Source: Amorphochlora amoebiformis
Lineage: Eukaryota > Cercozoa > Chlorarachniophyceae
Direction: 5' to 3'
DNA: 64,000 nucleotides
NCBI GenBank assembly: GCA_054601695.1
Contig: BAAHQB010000042.1
Span: 124,001 to 188,000, forward strand
Positions within the stretch are counted from its first letter, which is position 1; every line of letters starts with the position of its first letter. Below the pieces are notes generated by a model. That model had not been told where the DNA came from. It ran no database searches and saw only the letters and a list, made by a program, of their open reading frames with translations. Made by a program: the position numbers and the translations under genes. Below are positions 1 through 27,193 of the stretch, piece by piece.

Positions 1-78
1 ATATATATGTATGTATGTATGTATATAAGTATATATTACTTCTGAATAATACTAAAACGTTATTATTCCAATTCATAC

Positions 79-142
<64 letters not shown>

Positions 143-216
143 TATATAATATTTATATACATATATATATATATATATTCATATATGTATATATATATAT
201 ATGTATTATATGTATG

Positions 217-268
<52 letters not shown>

Positions 269-269
269 C

Positions 270-5372
<5,103 letters not shown>

Positions 5373-5758
5373 GGCTTCGCTCACTTTCTCCGCTCCTCCC
5401 CGCAGCCCTCGCGCCCCGCGACGCAAGCAGTATCGGAACGGTCGGGTGGCTCCTTCAGCCCTTTCGAATTGGGCGCTATCTACCCGCTCTCCCGGATCTC
5501 CAACGAAACGCCCCGGCTTTCCTAGTCCTGGAATCCATAAAGCCATGCACAATATTGAAAATATCAGCGCAGCGCGCCCCCAGCGCGCCTGAGTCGGGCG
5601 CATAGCGGACATCATGACCGCACGCGGTGGAGGGAATTCGGAACCCAACCCTAGATTCCGAGAGGGATATCTTTTGAACAATATACTGATATCTTGCACC
5701 CTGATATTTTGGAAATAGATTGTCACCCAGCGTGACAGTTGGATTCCGGGGCGCCGCG

Positions 5759-6120
5759 ATGGCAGCCGCACCTCGCTCCAAAAGACGGGCAACAGCGACA
5801 GTGGTCGTCATAGTGGTTTCATTGGTAAGTATGAAATTACAACTTTCATACGTCCGACTCTTCGGCCGGTTTGCAGGTTTGTGGGCGGGTCTGAGGCTCA
5901 TTGTTGGATGTTTTCGTGCCTTTTGCAGCTCGTCCGCATCTCCAGGAGCCCAAGTTCCGGGAATTCCTCCTTTATCCTGACCATCACACCTGTGATGGAT
6001 CATACTAGGTCTCATCCGGCAGATTCCGGCGCTCAGGCGTGGATCTGGGGAAACACAGGAGGCGTACGGGCGATGCTCGACCGTGTACGCGAGGTTCGAC
6101 TTATACTCAATAATGTATAA
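5759..6120 (+). CDS. Hypothetical two-exon protein
   Basis: Candidate only. ATG at 5759 opens 22 codons (basic N-terminus, then hydrophobic ATVVVIVVSL, signal-like) ending at a strong donor GTAAGT at 5825. Acceptor TTTTGCAG ends at 5928, and exon 2 at 5929 continues in phase 0 to a TAA at 6118-6120, giving about 86 aa. No domain recognised. It is divergent from the eIF4A gene, whose start at 5372 is about 390 bp away. Support is the splice pair and frame; the shortness argues for caution. Confidence 0.35.
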
Positions 6121-6618
6121 TTTCATAGCGACAACGTTGTATAAGGCTATTCGAGAGAATTTCCCGATATAATTTGTCATTTTTACATAAGAACGCCTTG
6201 GGATTCGTTCGTTTTGGGGGTTTGGAGAGGATAATCCCATGATTTTTTCTTTCCTTCATTTCGGCTAGACTAAACAGACTGCCAAGTTATGCGTCTCACG
6301 GCGTCCATTATGGCGTTCAGTAATGAATCGTGGGACATGGATACTCAATGACTGGCAGGGCTTAGGGATGGTCATGGGTGGCCGGTAATGTTGATTTGCT
6401 GATATTGAAAGGTCGTTCACGGCTTGCCGATCCGCTCGATTCGTGACCGTCTACGGGAAGCTGGAGGCTCGGATCATGGTTGTATTGTATGAATGCATAT
6501 ATGTATGAATTAGTGTATTGCGTCAATGTGTGTATGTAGTGTGTGTGTGTTTATATGCGTTTGTTTACATACATGTTTGTGTCATAAATATATGTGTATG
6601 TATATGTGTGTATATACA

Positions 6619-6698
<80 letters not shown>

Positions 6699-6765
6699 CA
6701 GCTTGACAAGTGCGAGTACGTTTACGTTATATGAATGTATCATGTGGTCTAATTTACACACACAC

Positions 6766-6827
<62 letters not shown>

Positions 6828-6922
6828 ATAGAATTTATAGACAGCTTGACGTATACATTATATGAATATATTATGTGGTATAATTTACACACACATTTAT
6901 ACACAAACAATATAAATATATT

Positions 6923-6961
<39 letters not shown>

Positions 6962-7025
6962 GTATAGATATAATATGTATCTATATACACATATATAATA
7001 TATATATTTATATACATATACAAAA

Positions 7026-7062
<37 letters not shown>

Positions 7063-7130
7063 ATATATATATATATATATAACGTGTGTGTACAATGATA
7101 ACAGCAATAATAATACATATTCACATTCGA
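6121..7130. other. Intergenic, simple-sequence rich
   Basis: No gene seen. 6121-6500 is ordinary mixed sequence. 6500-7080 holds GT, AT and GA microsatellites and a repeated ~70-bp segment (GACAGCTTGAC...TATATGAAT...ATGTGGTATAATTTACACACAC at about 6698 and 6840). Confidence 0.6.
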
Positions 7131-14124
<6,994 letters not shown>

Positions 14125-14290
14125 TGTGTGTTTGGCCACAGACCGTGCTTTAGACATCCACGAATATACGCGGAGAATGTTGAATTTATGTCGTGTTTTT
14201 AATCATTAGTATTACTGTCTGTCATAGATTTGTGACACGTATTTATATATATATATATATACTAGATATATATATGCGCATATGTAACAT

Positions 14291-14314
14291 ATAGACCTTG
14301 TTAAGTAGCGATGT
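14291..14314 (+). repeat. Transposon left terminal inverted repeat
   Basis: ATAGACCTTGTTAAGTAGCG followed by ATGT. It is the exact reverse complement of 18667-18690. Confidence 0.9.
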
Positions 14315-14735
14315 CAACCAATTTTCTCAGCTTACATGATAAGTCAAAAGCGGTCATCGACCGTTAATACTTAGTTACTTTTAAAGACTCAAGTTGTAAT
14401 TTATACTATGATCATAGTAATTATCTAGATTATTATAGTAGTATAATGCCATAGGCTAGAAATTCATCATCTATATCATATAATTATCTAGATTATTAAT
14501 TTCTGGTAATAATTTATTGTAAGTAGTATTCAGCAAGTTAATTATTATTTAGTAGTTAATTATTACTTTAATCTTAGTAGCTATAGTTAATAATTATTAG
14601 TATTCAGGCTAATAAATTATGTCATGCGCAGAATCAGACACAAATATTATTTGACATTAGTCACTCTATGATTATTAAATTTAATACTGTCAGTCTTAGT
14701 AATTAATATATTTTTATATATATATATATATCTGT

Positions 14736-14816
<81 letters not shown>

Positions 14817-15004
14817 ATATAATATTATTACATGTACATATATATATATATATATATATATTTAAAAATATATAGGTATTTTTTTTTCATATTTATAATA
14901 TCATAAATAATATGTAATAATATATAATTCAAATAATCAAAAAAGATGTGCAGTTTAATAAATGAGATATAATTTTATTGTGTGTGTTTTCATACATGCA
15001 TATA

Positions 15005-16345
15005 TTAAGTCTTGCGCCTATTTCGTCGGGCCTTCCTGCGCATTAACCGATCCACTTTCTCACCATGAAGGCTAGCAGCACGCATACCCAAAAGAGCTCC
15101 CACCTTGGCCATGCGAGGAGCCCTGCCTCTGGTAGCTTTAATCCTATCTTCAGAGATCCCATAATCAGTTTCTACCGCCGTGTCGTTCGCAATTTCTCGC
15201 CCCGAGGAACCTGAGTCAGTGTCCGATGATAGTGGATCTCCGGGTTGGATGTAAGAGTTACAGGAGGCGTCGGCTTCATCAGCGTCCTCACCAGAACCTG
15301 AACCAATTTTGATTTCACCGCGAGGCATGCGAGCAATCCTTGCAGCCTTACGTCTTCGGCCGAGTCTTGGTTGTTTCTTGCGTTCTCGGGGTCGTCTTCG
15401 CGTTCGTTTTGCCTCGGGTACAATAGCTGGAACACCGTGGAGTTCAGCAGCTCTCCAATTGGCTGCAGCAAGCTCTTCGTGCTCTTTCTTGGATAGGCCC
15501 AATCTTCGAATTGGCCGGAAATTCTGCTTGATTTGGATGAGTTGGAAAACGAAACGAGCGACTATAGAATGTCGTTCCCTATTATGACGCCACCTCGTCA
15601 TACACGCAAACTGTTTTACGCGAGCGAAGACGTTCTCGACGATCGAACGGTAATTACCGAAAGCATCGTTTTCACGAATTTGTTGCTCAGTGAGCTCACC
15701 GCCTCTTGGTTTGCGATGAGGACATTTGTACATTGGATCTCTCCTGCAGAGATAAGCGCCATCAGCCCCCACACGCTCGAAGAACTGCAACCCTTCCACC
15801 AGTCCCTCTCTTCGGTTAATGTTTAGGTCCGAAATGCTCCCCGCAGGATGTCCAGACGATAGCCAGCACACATCCCCAGTGTTGGCAGCAACGGCGATCG
15901 CATACCTCATGGCGAATTTCCGCCTCTTGTAAGTGTAGTGTTTCTTCGCTTCCGCACTATCACTTGGACGATTTATCATGAAATCTGATGAATCAGTGTG
16001 CATACTGCAGTAAGCATCCGGTCCGTCCATGAAGATGGCAGATTTCAGCCGGTTCTCGAACTTGATCTCGTCCATGAAAGCCTCTACAATACTGAGAGTC
16101 CTCCACACCTTCTCAGAATGCTTTTGTCGACACATCTTCCAGATCGTACCGCCGTAGTGCCCTTCTGGATACTTCCAAGCGAAGTGCAGTGCCATCAAGA
16201 AATCGAGACAGGAAACACCAGTCCTTTGACCACAATATTTGTCGACTGCATAGCAGCACTCTTGGAGGCTGAGACCAAGATTGCTGTTGAAGGCGCTCTC
16301 GTTGAAGCGGTTGAAGTAATGGGAATATATCCTTTGATTCTTCAT
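15005..16345 (-). CDS. PIF/Harbinger-like DDE transposase (446 aa)
   Basis: Single uninterrupted ORF of 446 codons, with no introns, unlike its host neighbours. Catalytic triad candidates of the DDE_Tnp_4 fold: Asp107 in IFMDGPDAYC, Asp195 in VGADGAYL and Glu237 in SIVENVFARVK. Also present are the family hallmarks KKHYTYKRRKFAMRYAIAV (~135-152) and SSGHPAGSISDLNI (~163-176). The C-terminal ~150 residues are Arg/Lys-rich with nuclear-localisation-like clusters. It cuts and reinserts the element at its terminal inverted repeats. The reading frame and all three acidic residues are preserved, so it may be active. Confidence 0.92.
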   Translation of the reverse strand: MKNQRIYSHYFNRFNESAFNSNLGLSLQECCYAVDKYCGQRTGVSCLDFLMALHFAWKYPEGHYGGTIWKMCRQKHSEKVWRTLSIVEAFMDEIKFENRLKSAIFMDGPDAYCSMHTDSSDFMINRPSDSAEAKKHYTYKRRKFAMRYAIAVAANTGDVCWLSSGHPAGSISDLNINRREGLVEGLQFFERVGADGAYLCRRDPMYKCPHRKPRGGELTEQQIRENDAFGNYRSIVENVFARVKQFACMTRWRHNRERHSIVARFVFQLIQIKQNFRPIRRLGLSKKEHEELAAANWRAAELHGVPAIVPEAKRTRRRPRERKKQPRLGRRRKAARIARMPRGEIKIGSGSGEDADEADASCNSYIQPGDPLSSDTDSGSSGREIANDTAVETDYGISEDRIKATRGRAPRMAKVGALLGMRAASLHGEKVDRLMRRKARRNRRKT

Positions 16346-16379
16346 CCTGAAAAAAAATTCATTTATCTGAATTTTATCA

Positions 16380-16665
16380 TCGAAAATTCATCCGCGAATA
16401 ATCGGCAACTCATCTGCCAATCATCTGCAAATAATCGGATGAAAAACGCTTAATTACCGTTTTCATGGAGGGGACAGGAGCTAGAAACTCCGGACTTTCA
16501 CAGGCCCCATCAGCTGGCGCTCGAGCCTTCATATCTGGCGTCTGTGGGTTCCGAATGTTTGTTGGTTTAGGTAAATATACTTGAATCCGACGACTGAATA
16601 ATCGGCAAATCATCGGCAAATCATCGGCAAATCATCGGCAAATCATCGGCAAATAATCCTGGTAA
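16380..16665. repeat. Subrepeats AAATCATCGGCA between the divergent transposon ORFs
   Basis: At 16590-16660 there are five or six near-perfect 12-bp tandem units (AAATCATCGGCA). At 16383-16440 there is a degenerate set (TCATCTGCC/AATAATCGGC). They lie between the transposase start (16345) and the second ORF (16765), within the shared promoter region. By analogy they could be transposase or regulator binding sites; that role is inferred. Confidence 0.8.
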
Positions 16666-16764
16666 TAATACCTTAATTTCTACACCCGAAAAGATAGAAA
16701 CATTTCCAAACGCCTCTCTTGAATACAAACCTCAAACCGCCAAACGTCACCAAGCCTGGGAAAC

Positions 16765-17656
16765 ATGCCTTCAAAAGTTGCAGAGAAGAAGAAGACACGC
16801 GGTCTGTCTAGTAGTGTCTACCGTTCAGAAGAATATCGTAATAAATGCGATTAAAACCGTCCCTGAGCAGGCCAAAGCCCACATGTGGAAACACATATGG
16901 GAAACCATGATCCTGCCAGCGTTTCCAAACGTGACTCTCACGATGGTGAAGAACTTTGGGTCATCATATGATTCATATCGCAAGCGAAATGCTGATGACA
17001 ATGATGATGGTCGACTAGGAAAGCAGCCGCGTAAGGAAAAAAGTCTTATGGACGTACCAGATGCGGATAGCTACCCGGAGCCGGCGCCGGCTGCGGCTGC
17101 GAGTAAACCGTCTGCAGCTGAGCTTTCAGAAGAGGAACTTCTCAAGCTTGCCAATGAGAAGAAACTGCAACACATCAAAGATATTTCTGCACAAGCGTTT
17201 GAACCCCCCTTCTACCTACACTGCAGCTCCGAACTCGCTGGTGCTACCGTCGACGGGTTGGTTATATTCTTCAATAAGGGCAATAACAACACTTCTATGA
17301 AGCTAACGGTAAAAAACGCCATTCGCATGGTTCACGTGAGGAAGATCATCTCACCTCCTGTTGCGGATATGCTAAGGAAGCTCCCTCCAAGTATTTTCGC
17401 TCAAGCCAAGTCAGGGTTCGTGAAACTAAAAGAGAAGCCCTTGCCCCCCATTGAGGTGGAATTTTCAGTTCCAATTCCAGAAGAATACTCACCGCTAGAG
17501 TACACGCTTTTTAAGCTCGACAAGTTCGTTGGCTTCTGGTTCAAGAAGATTGAAGAGAAGGAAGAGACGGTCGGGGATGACTCCGACTCAAACGCAGAAG
17601 AGTTCGCAGCTGTCGGTCGCTACAAGAAGAAAACGGCTGCGTTACTTCAGTTATAA
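16765..17656 (+). CDS. Second ORF of the Harbinger-like element (DNA-binding/accessory protein)
   Basis: Divergent to the transposase; in this superfamily the partner ORF is normally a Myb/SANT-like protein needed for nuclear import and end binding. The long frame is open from about 16885 (MWKHIWETMILP) to TAA at 17656. The likely start is ATG 16765 (MPSKVAEKKK) in another frame. A 40-nt intron (donor GTAATA in EEY-C, acceptor CCAAAG before the CCACATGTGG stretch) would join them in phase; otherwise the gene is frameshifted. The middle has an acidic, Ala/Pro-rich linker; the C-terminal ~150 aa are unrecognised. A Myb fold is not visible by eye. Confidence 0.65.
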
Positions 17657-17772
17657 TAAACATAAATTGTGTTAAGTTTGCGGGTGTACATGTGTTCAAA
17701 GGTGCTAATGTTTACCTACATTAAAATATTTCTTTTACATTAACTTCAATATATACATATAAATGCATAATG

Positions 17773-17817
<45 letters not shown>

Positions 17818-18193
17818 GATATATATATATATTAAATATATATATTATATATATATATATATATATAATATGTACATATGTATATAATTAAATATGTTAT
17901 AATATTATTTAGGTTGTATAATAAATTATATTAAACAAATACAATACTGTTTACATCATATACTATGATTATTTTATATATATATATATATATAATAATA
18001 TATATCTAGTATATATATATATATATATATGTTATATTATATATAATAATATATATTATTATATATATTTATATATATATATATAATATTATATATATAT
18101 TATTATATTTAATATGATAATATTAAATATATATATTATAAATATCTAGAATATATACATATATAAATATATATATATATATATGTATATATA

Positions 18194-18229
<36 letters not shown>

Positions 18230-18666
18230 TATACAGTCTGATAATATTAAATATCATGATATCGACATATAATTTATTATAGTATTATTACATGTATGGA
18301 GATATGATGAATCATATTATTAAAAATCTAGATAAATTTATACCGTCGGTAATTTTACTAGTGAATAATTTATTATAAACTTTAGTAATTTAATTTAATA
18401 TTAAATATATAATTTTTAATTAATATTTATTATATAAAATTTATAATACATGTACCCAAACGGTGAGCAATAATTAATAATGTCTGAGACTGTCGATATG
18501 ATGCACTGAATTTTAATATTATATATTACATCTAGTACATCACTGTACATGTAATAAATTATACATATAAATAATTTAAGGCGAATTTTATCATTCAGGC
18601 ATCGATTCTGACAGAGTTAATTTACGATTATACTACTAACTGAAATCGATCAATCAGAATCGGCGA

Positions 18667-18690
18667 ACATCGCTACTTAACAAGGTCTAT
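18667..18690 (-). repeat. Transposon right terminal inverted repeat
   Basis: ACATCGCTACTTAACAAGGT followed by CTAT. It is the exact reverse complement of the left end at 14291-14314. Confidence 0.9.
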
Positions 18691-19015
18691 ATATATCTAG
18701 ATATGTATACACACACATACACATGTACGGATGTCCTTAGCTAGTATTCATAAACGTTTTCTGTACTCTAGGTACTATAGTATAAGATAATGTAACTAGT
18801 GTAAATAGGTTTTTATACCCAGGCACATGAATTTCAAATAACTATAAGCTTGCTAGATGTGCAGATGCATAACTCAGTATCATACCGTATCTTTAAAACA
18901 ATCCGACGACTAGATAACTAGATAACCGTTCATACTAAAACGATATTAAAGTGAACTGGGGATCATGTATAACAGACTATATAGTCGCACGTACAGGAGC
19001 CCTTCCTAGACTAGT

Positions 19016-21641
<2,626 letters not shown>

Positions 21642-21979
21642 TGCTCGTCCAGAGCCAGGAATCGTCGACGTCAGCCCCACAGATGAATGTCACGCGGAAG
21701 GTCACACACGTTCGACACGTGTATGCTTGTGTGTTTTTGACACGTGTACATTTAAGAAGATATGTGGTATATAGAAACAAGAGATATGTCTCGAATCTAT
21801 AACCCCAACATGACTTCAGTTCGAGATGCTGGTGATCCTGCTCGATAGATACGTTTTCACACCTTATCAAGCCATTACCGTTCGCCCTAAGACGCTTTTT
21901 CTCAAAATTCCTTCCTTGATTCCGAGAAAATTCTTGATTCTTCCCCCCCCATTGACCCAAGTCTAATCATCTACTTCGA

Positions 21980-22921
21980 ATGACCGATCGTGGCGAGGCT
22001 GTAGAACTCCACAAAGCACTCCTAAAATTTTGGCCCAAGCTTCTACGCGTCTGGAGAATTGTCGACAACGACGGCACTGGGCTTCTCACATTTCGGGAGT
22101 TTCTGGAGGCGTTCGATCAAGTTGGTCTTGGAAGGCTAGCTAGCAGGTTCAAGGATGTGCTCTACAGATTGTCGGATCCTTACGAGCAGGGATTGGCGGA
22201 TTATTTACTCTTCAGACGATATTTTAAGAGTTTGGAGGTCGAAATTGGGTATGAGGAAGAGTATTTGGCATCCAAGTATGTGAATAATGTACATTATTAC
22301 ATATTGCTCATACATTCGTGAATAATATATTATATCATATCAAACATATCATGAGTCATTAAAAAAGCACAACAATAAAAACACATCTATACTACCAGGC
22401 AAAAATCACCCCAACGTCCAAATGATACAAAGCGTCGATCGAAAGACCCTCAAAAAGACGTACTTGAACGATTCCGAAAATACCTCGAACCCGCAGTACA
22501 AAAGAGGCTCAACGCCTTGCAAATTGGAGTCATTCACCTCGAATCCGCAAAGAGAAAGCTATCGAAGTCTCGATCTTCCAAGCACCACGCATCCCCGGAC
22601 AATTCAAAGTCAGATACACTCGACGAGAGGCATAGGATGCTCTCTCTGCTCAAGACCTCCGAGTCCAAGATGAGGGAAGCGAGAGCTTTGAGGCAGGTTC
22701 TTAGGGACAAGTCGGCTGAGGTCGAGAGCATGAGGGTGAGAATATCCGAGTTCGCCTCATCGTACGGCGTGATGCTGCCGCCCTGGGAGCAGGCTGGGCA
22801 GACCTACGTGAGTCAGAAGGAGAGCAAAGAGATCGAGATGCTGATGAGAAAGAAAAGGATATTACTCGCGCGGAGATCGGAACTCAGGGCTAGGTATTTA
22901 GAACACGTCGGCGACACATGA
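21980..22921 (+). CDS. EF-hand plus coiled-coil protein (272 aa)
   Basis: Two exons, 21980-22275 and 22399-22921, spliced at GTATGT and ACCAG with matching phase (AA|G), giving 272 aa. Residues 29-40 (DNDGTGLLTFRE) are a canonical 12-residue EF-hand Ca2+ loop with acidic positions 1 and 3, Gly6 and Glu12. Only one hand is obvious. From ~105 to the end the protein is Lys/Arg/Glu-rich and heptad-like (KREARALRQVLRD region), consistent with coiled coil. No named family recognised. The intron is not an AT array. Its 5' end lies about 300 bp from the apyrase start, a shared bidirectional promoter region. Confidence 0.78.
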
Positions 22922-23299
22922 TGCATATACAATTGTATTTACATAAGCTGAAAGTGGTATACTTAATTAATTGCTTCGATATCAGGGTGTATGTAATGAT
23001 TATAATACTCATCGGCGAGTGCAATTTATAGATCTAGCCTGAATATCTGGATATGTACTCTAGGATAACTATGATATAATTTATTATAATTAAGTTATAT
23101 ATATATATATATATATCTAGATATTATATATTATATATATATGTGTGCACATGTGTATTATGTGCATACATATACCAGATATATTTTATCTAGATTTTAT
23201 TATTATTAATATATTAATTAATTACTTCTAGAACTTAAGTTATTATAAATTTATAATATTATACACCTAGCATCGTATATATATATATATATACATCAT

Positions 23300-23377
<78 letters not shown>

Positions 23378-23550
23378 TATGTGTTTATCTAGTTATGTAC
23401 ATAATATTATCTAGATTTATACTAGATATACCAAATACTAGAATATTATATATTAATATGTACTATTGATAGTCTATTATTATTGACATCTATCTAGTCT
23501 ATATATATATATATAATATATATATATATATAATATATATATATATGAAA

Positions 23551-23582
<32 letters not shown>

Positions 23583-23761
23583 ATTAAAGTATCAGAACTA
23601 GTAAGTTCTGTAAACTTCAGTTCTAGAAGTTCTGAGATAAAGTTGGAATTCAATCGTATCCCCTCCCAACTTAAAATTCAAACAGTAATATGGTAGCGCA
23701 CGATCGAAACAAGAACCACGAGAAGCTGAGCTTTGCTACAGCTACGGAAAACAGAACGCCT
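22922..23761. other. Convergent intergenic region, AT-rich
   Basis: Lies between the 3' ends of the EF-hand gene (+) and the SNARE gene (-). It is AT-rich unique sequence with many TATCTAGAT-like words and two (AT)n runs (23270-23375, 23505-23580). No ORF or RNA gene recognised. Confidence 0.6.
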
Positions 23762-24064
23762 TCACAACGGCACGACAGCCAGAAATAGGAGAATGAGAAC
23801 CATCAAGAACATGATGAACAAACAGCACAGCTTGCTGTTGCTTGACGTTCCGAGAAGTTTTTTCATCTTTTTTATCGCGTCTTTCATGCCTGACTGTCCT
23901 ATTTCTACTTCGTTTCCCATTTCGGAGATCAGGCTGGATGTGTTTTATGATGCGTGGTATATATATATATATATGTATATATATATTTATATTACATATA
24001 TTAGTTTTGTACAATACAATATTACATGTATTATATATATATATATATATATATTATATTATAT

Positions 24065-24110
<46 letters not shown>

Positions 24111-24585
24111 TGTATGAATGAGTGTTGTATGAATGAGTGTTATGTATATTCATATATATATATATATATATATTACTTGTCAAGAAAATCTATGTATCAT
24201 ATATCATGTATACATATGTATATATATATATATATATAAATGCGTTTTATGTACATAATATATATATATATATAAAATTATATATATATATATATATATT
24301 TGTAAAAATGTTTACTACATGTTTGTATGTACATGTATACATATATATATATATACATATAGTAAATAGTTATTTTGATTACTCTTTAGTTATTTTGATT
24401 ACTCTTAAGTATTTATTTTGATTACTCTTTAAGTAAATAGTCTTACTCTTAAGTAAATAGTTATTTGGATTACTCTTAAGTAAATAGTTATTTGGATTAC
24501 TCTTAAGTAAATAGTTATTTGGATTACTCTTAAGTAAATAGTTATTTTGATTACTCTTAAGTAAATAGTTATTTTGATTACTCTT

Positions 24586-24623
<38 letters not shown>

Positions 24624-24774
24624 AAATGTATATAGAATATGCACAGAGACTGACATAGAGAGAGAGAGAGAGAGTTAAGTAAATAGTTATTTTGATTACT
24701 CTTTTTGCTCCGCCAGCTCAATGTCTAACGTGTCGGCTTGCCCACCTAATCTCTCCAGGATCTAATTATGTTTG

Positions 24775-24840
<66 letters not shown>

Positions 24841-24859
24841 TACGTGCATAATACGTATA

Positions 24860-24895
<36 letters not shown>

Positions 24896-24970
24896 ATATA
24901 CACACACACATATATATATATATAAAATATATATATATATTATACACACATAATATGCATATTTATAGGT

Positions 24971-25006
<36 letters not shown>

Positions 25007-25077
25007 CATGTAAATATATAATCTACATGTATACGTAGACAATATGTAAACATTGGTTTGATACATATATGTAAATT

Positions 25078-25119
<42 letters not shown>

Positions 25120-25200
25120 ATATATTAATACATATTTACACACATACAGGTACAAATATTTTCACATTTACATGCATCAACATGTACTTATAATGCTATC

Positions 25201-25283
<83 letters not shown>

Positions 25284-25289
25284 ATATAT

Positions 25290-25349
<60 letters not shown>

Positions 25350-25404
25350 AATCTAATATGTATATTTGTAACTATATATTATATGTAAATATGTATACAT
25401 ACAT

Positions 25405-25456
<52 letters not shown>

Positions 25457-25532
25457 ATACATACATATATATATATACATATTTGTATGTATGCATGTAT
25501 GTGTATATATACATATATATATGCACATATAT

Positions 25533-25606
<74 letters not shown>

Positions 25607-25669
25607 ATATATATGTATATACATATTACATTTATACAGACGTATACACATAGTATATACGTGCATGTA

Positions 25670-25733
<64 letters not shown>

Positions 25734-25784
25734 ATATAATATATATAATATAATACATATGCATATATACACACACACACACAC

Positions 25785-25850
<66 letters not shown>

Positions 25851-26045
25851 GATATACATATATATATAAGTATATACATATATATATATAATAATAATAA
25901 TAATAATATTATATATATATATATATATATTATGTTAAGAACACCTTTTTACACATACTGTCAATATAATAGTAAATATATATATATATATATATTGTAA
26001 ATATAACTCTCTATATATACATATATAATATATATATATATATAC

Positions 26046-26091
<46 letters not shown>

Positions 26092-26142
26092 GTGCGTGTG
26101 TGTGTGTGTGTATGTGTATGTGTATATAATAGATATACATCA

Positions 26143-26179
<37 letters not shown>

Positions 26180-26222
26180 CATATTACATTAAATAAATAT
26201 ATTTACTGGTATATATGTACAC

Positions 26223-26263
<41 letters not shown>

Positions 26264-26464
26264 TATATAAAAACATACATACATATAATATATATATATA
26301 TATATATACATAGGTGTATTAGTGTGTGTGTACACACATCAATATACATAAATATATACATATTACGTTAAATGCACACATGTGTACAAGATATATATGT
26401 GTATACATAATATGTAACATACACATCTAATTTGTTGTTGAATATCGTCCATATAATGTATATA

Positions 26465-26499
<35 letters not shown>

Positions 26500-26594
26500 C
26501 ATATATATGTATATACATATTATTCATATATAAATATATATATATATTGCATATATACATTATGTATATATTATATGTATAAATAAATAAATAA

Positions 26595-26626
<32 letters not shown>

Positions 26627-26778
26627 ATCGATATGTGTACATATTACATAATACACAAATATATACGTAGTACATATGCGTATATAAATACCCTTACATA
26701 CATTACGTTACGAATACCTTTTGCATATCGTCCAGCACTATATCCGCCTTCGCTTCCAGTTGCTATACACAAAATATC

Positions 26779-26850
<72 letters not shown>

Positions 26851-26885
26851 ACACATACACACACACACACACGCACAAACACTCA

Positions 26886-26956
<71 letters not shown>

Positions 26957-27015
26957 TATATGTATGTATATATATATATATATATATAATGTATATCTAT
27001 GTGTATACTAAATTT

Positions 27016-27097
<82 letters not shown>

Positions 27098-27099
27098 TT

Positions 27100-27193
<94 letters not shown>

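Larger units (their letters stand above)
14291..18690. mobile_element. PIF/Harbinger-like DNA transposon, apparently complete
   Basis: A 4.4-kb element bounded by perfect 24-bp terminal inverted repeats. It encodes an intact DDE transposase (-) and a divergent second ORF (+), the usual two-gene layout of PIF/Harbinger elements. The ends lie in AT sequence, so the target duplication is ambiguous: TA or TATA fits, and a canonical TWA 3-bp duplication is not clear. Internal non-coding flanks (14330-15000 and 17660-18660) are AT-rich and non-repetitive apart from short AT runs. It lies between the 3' ends of the zinc-finger and apyrase genes. Confidence 0.85.

Noticed and set aside
5476-6240. 254-codon minus-strand frame
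   Set aside because: Overlaps the eIF4A first exon region in another frame, has no recognisable domain, and is probably chance in balanced sequence.
24360-24700. CRISPR-like array of regularly spaced repeats
   Set aside because: Units are contiguous with no unique spacers, and the genome is eukaryotic. The unit is a copied splice donor.
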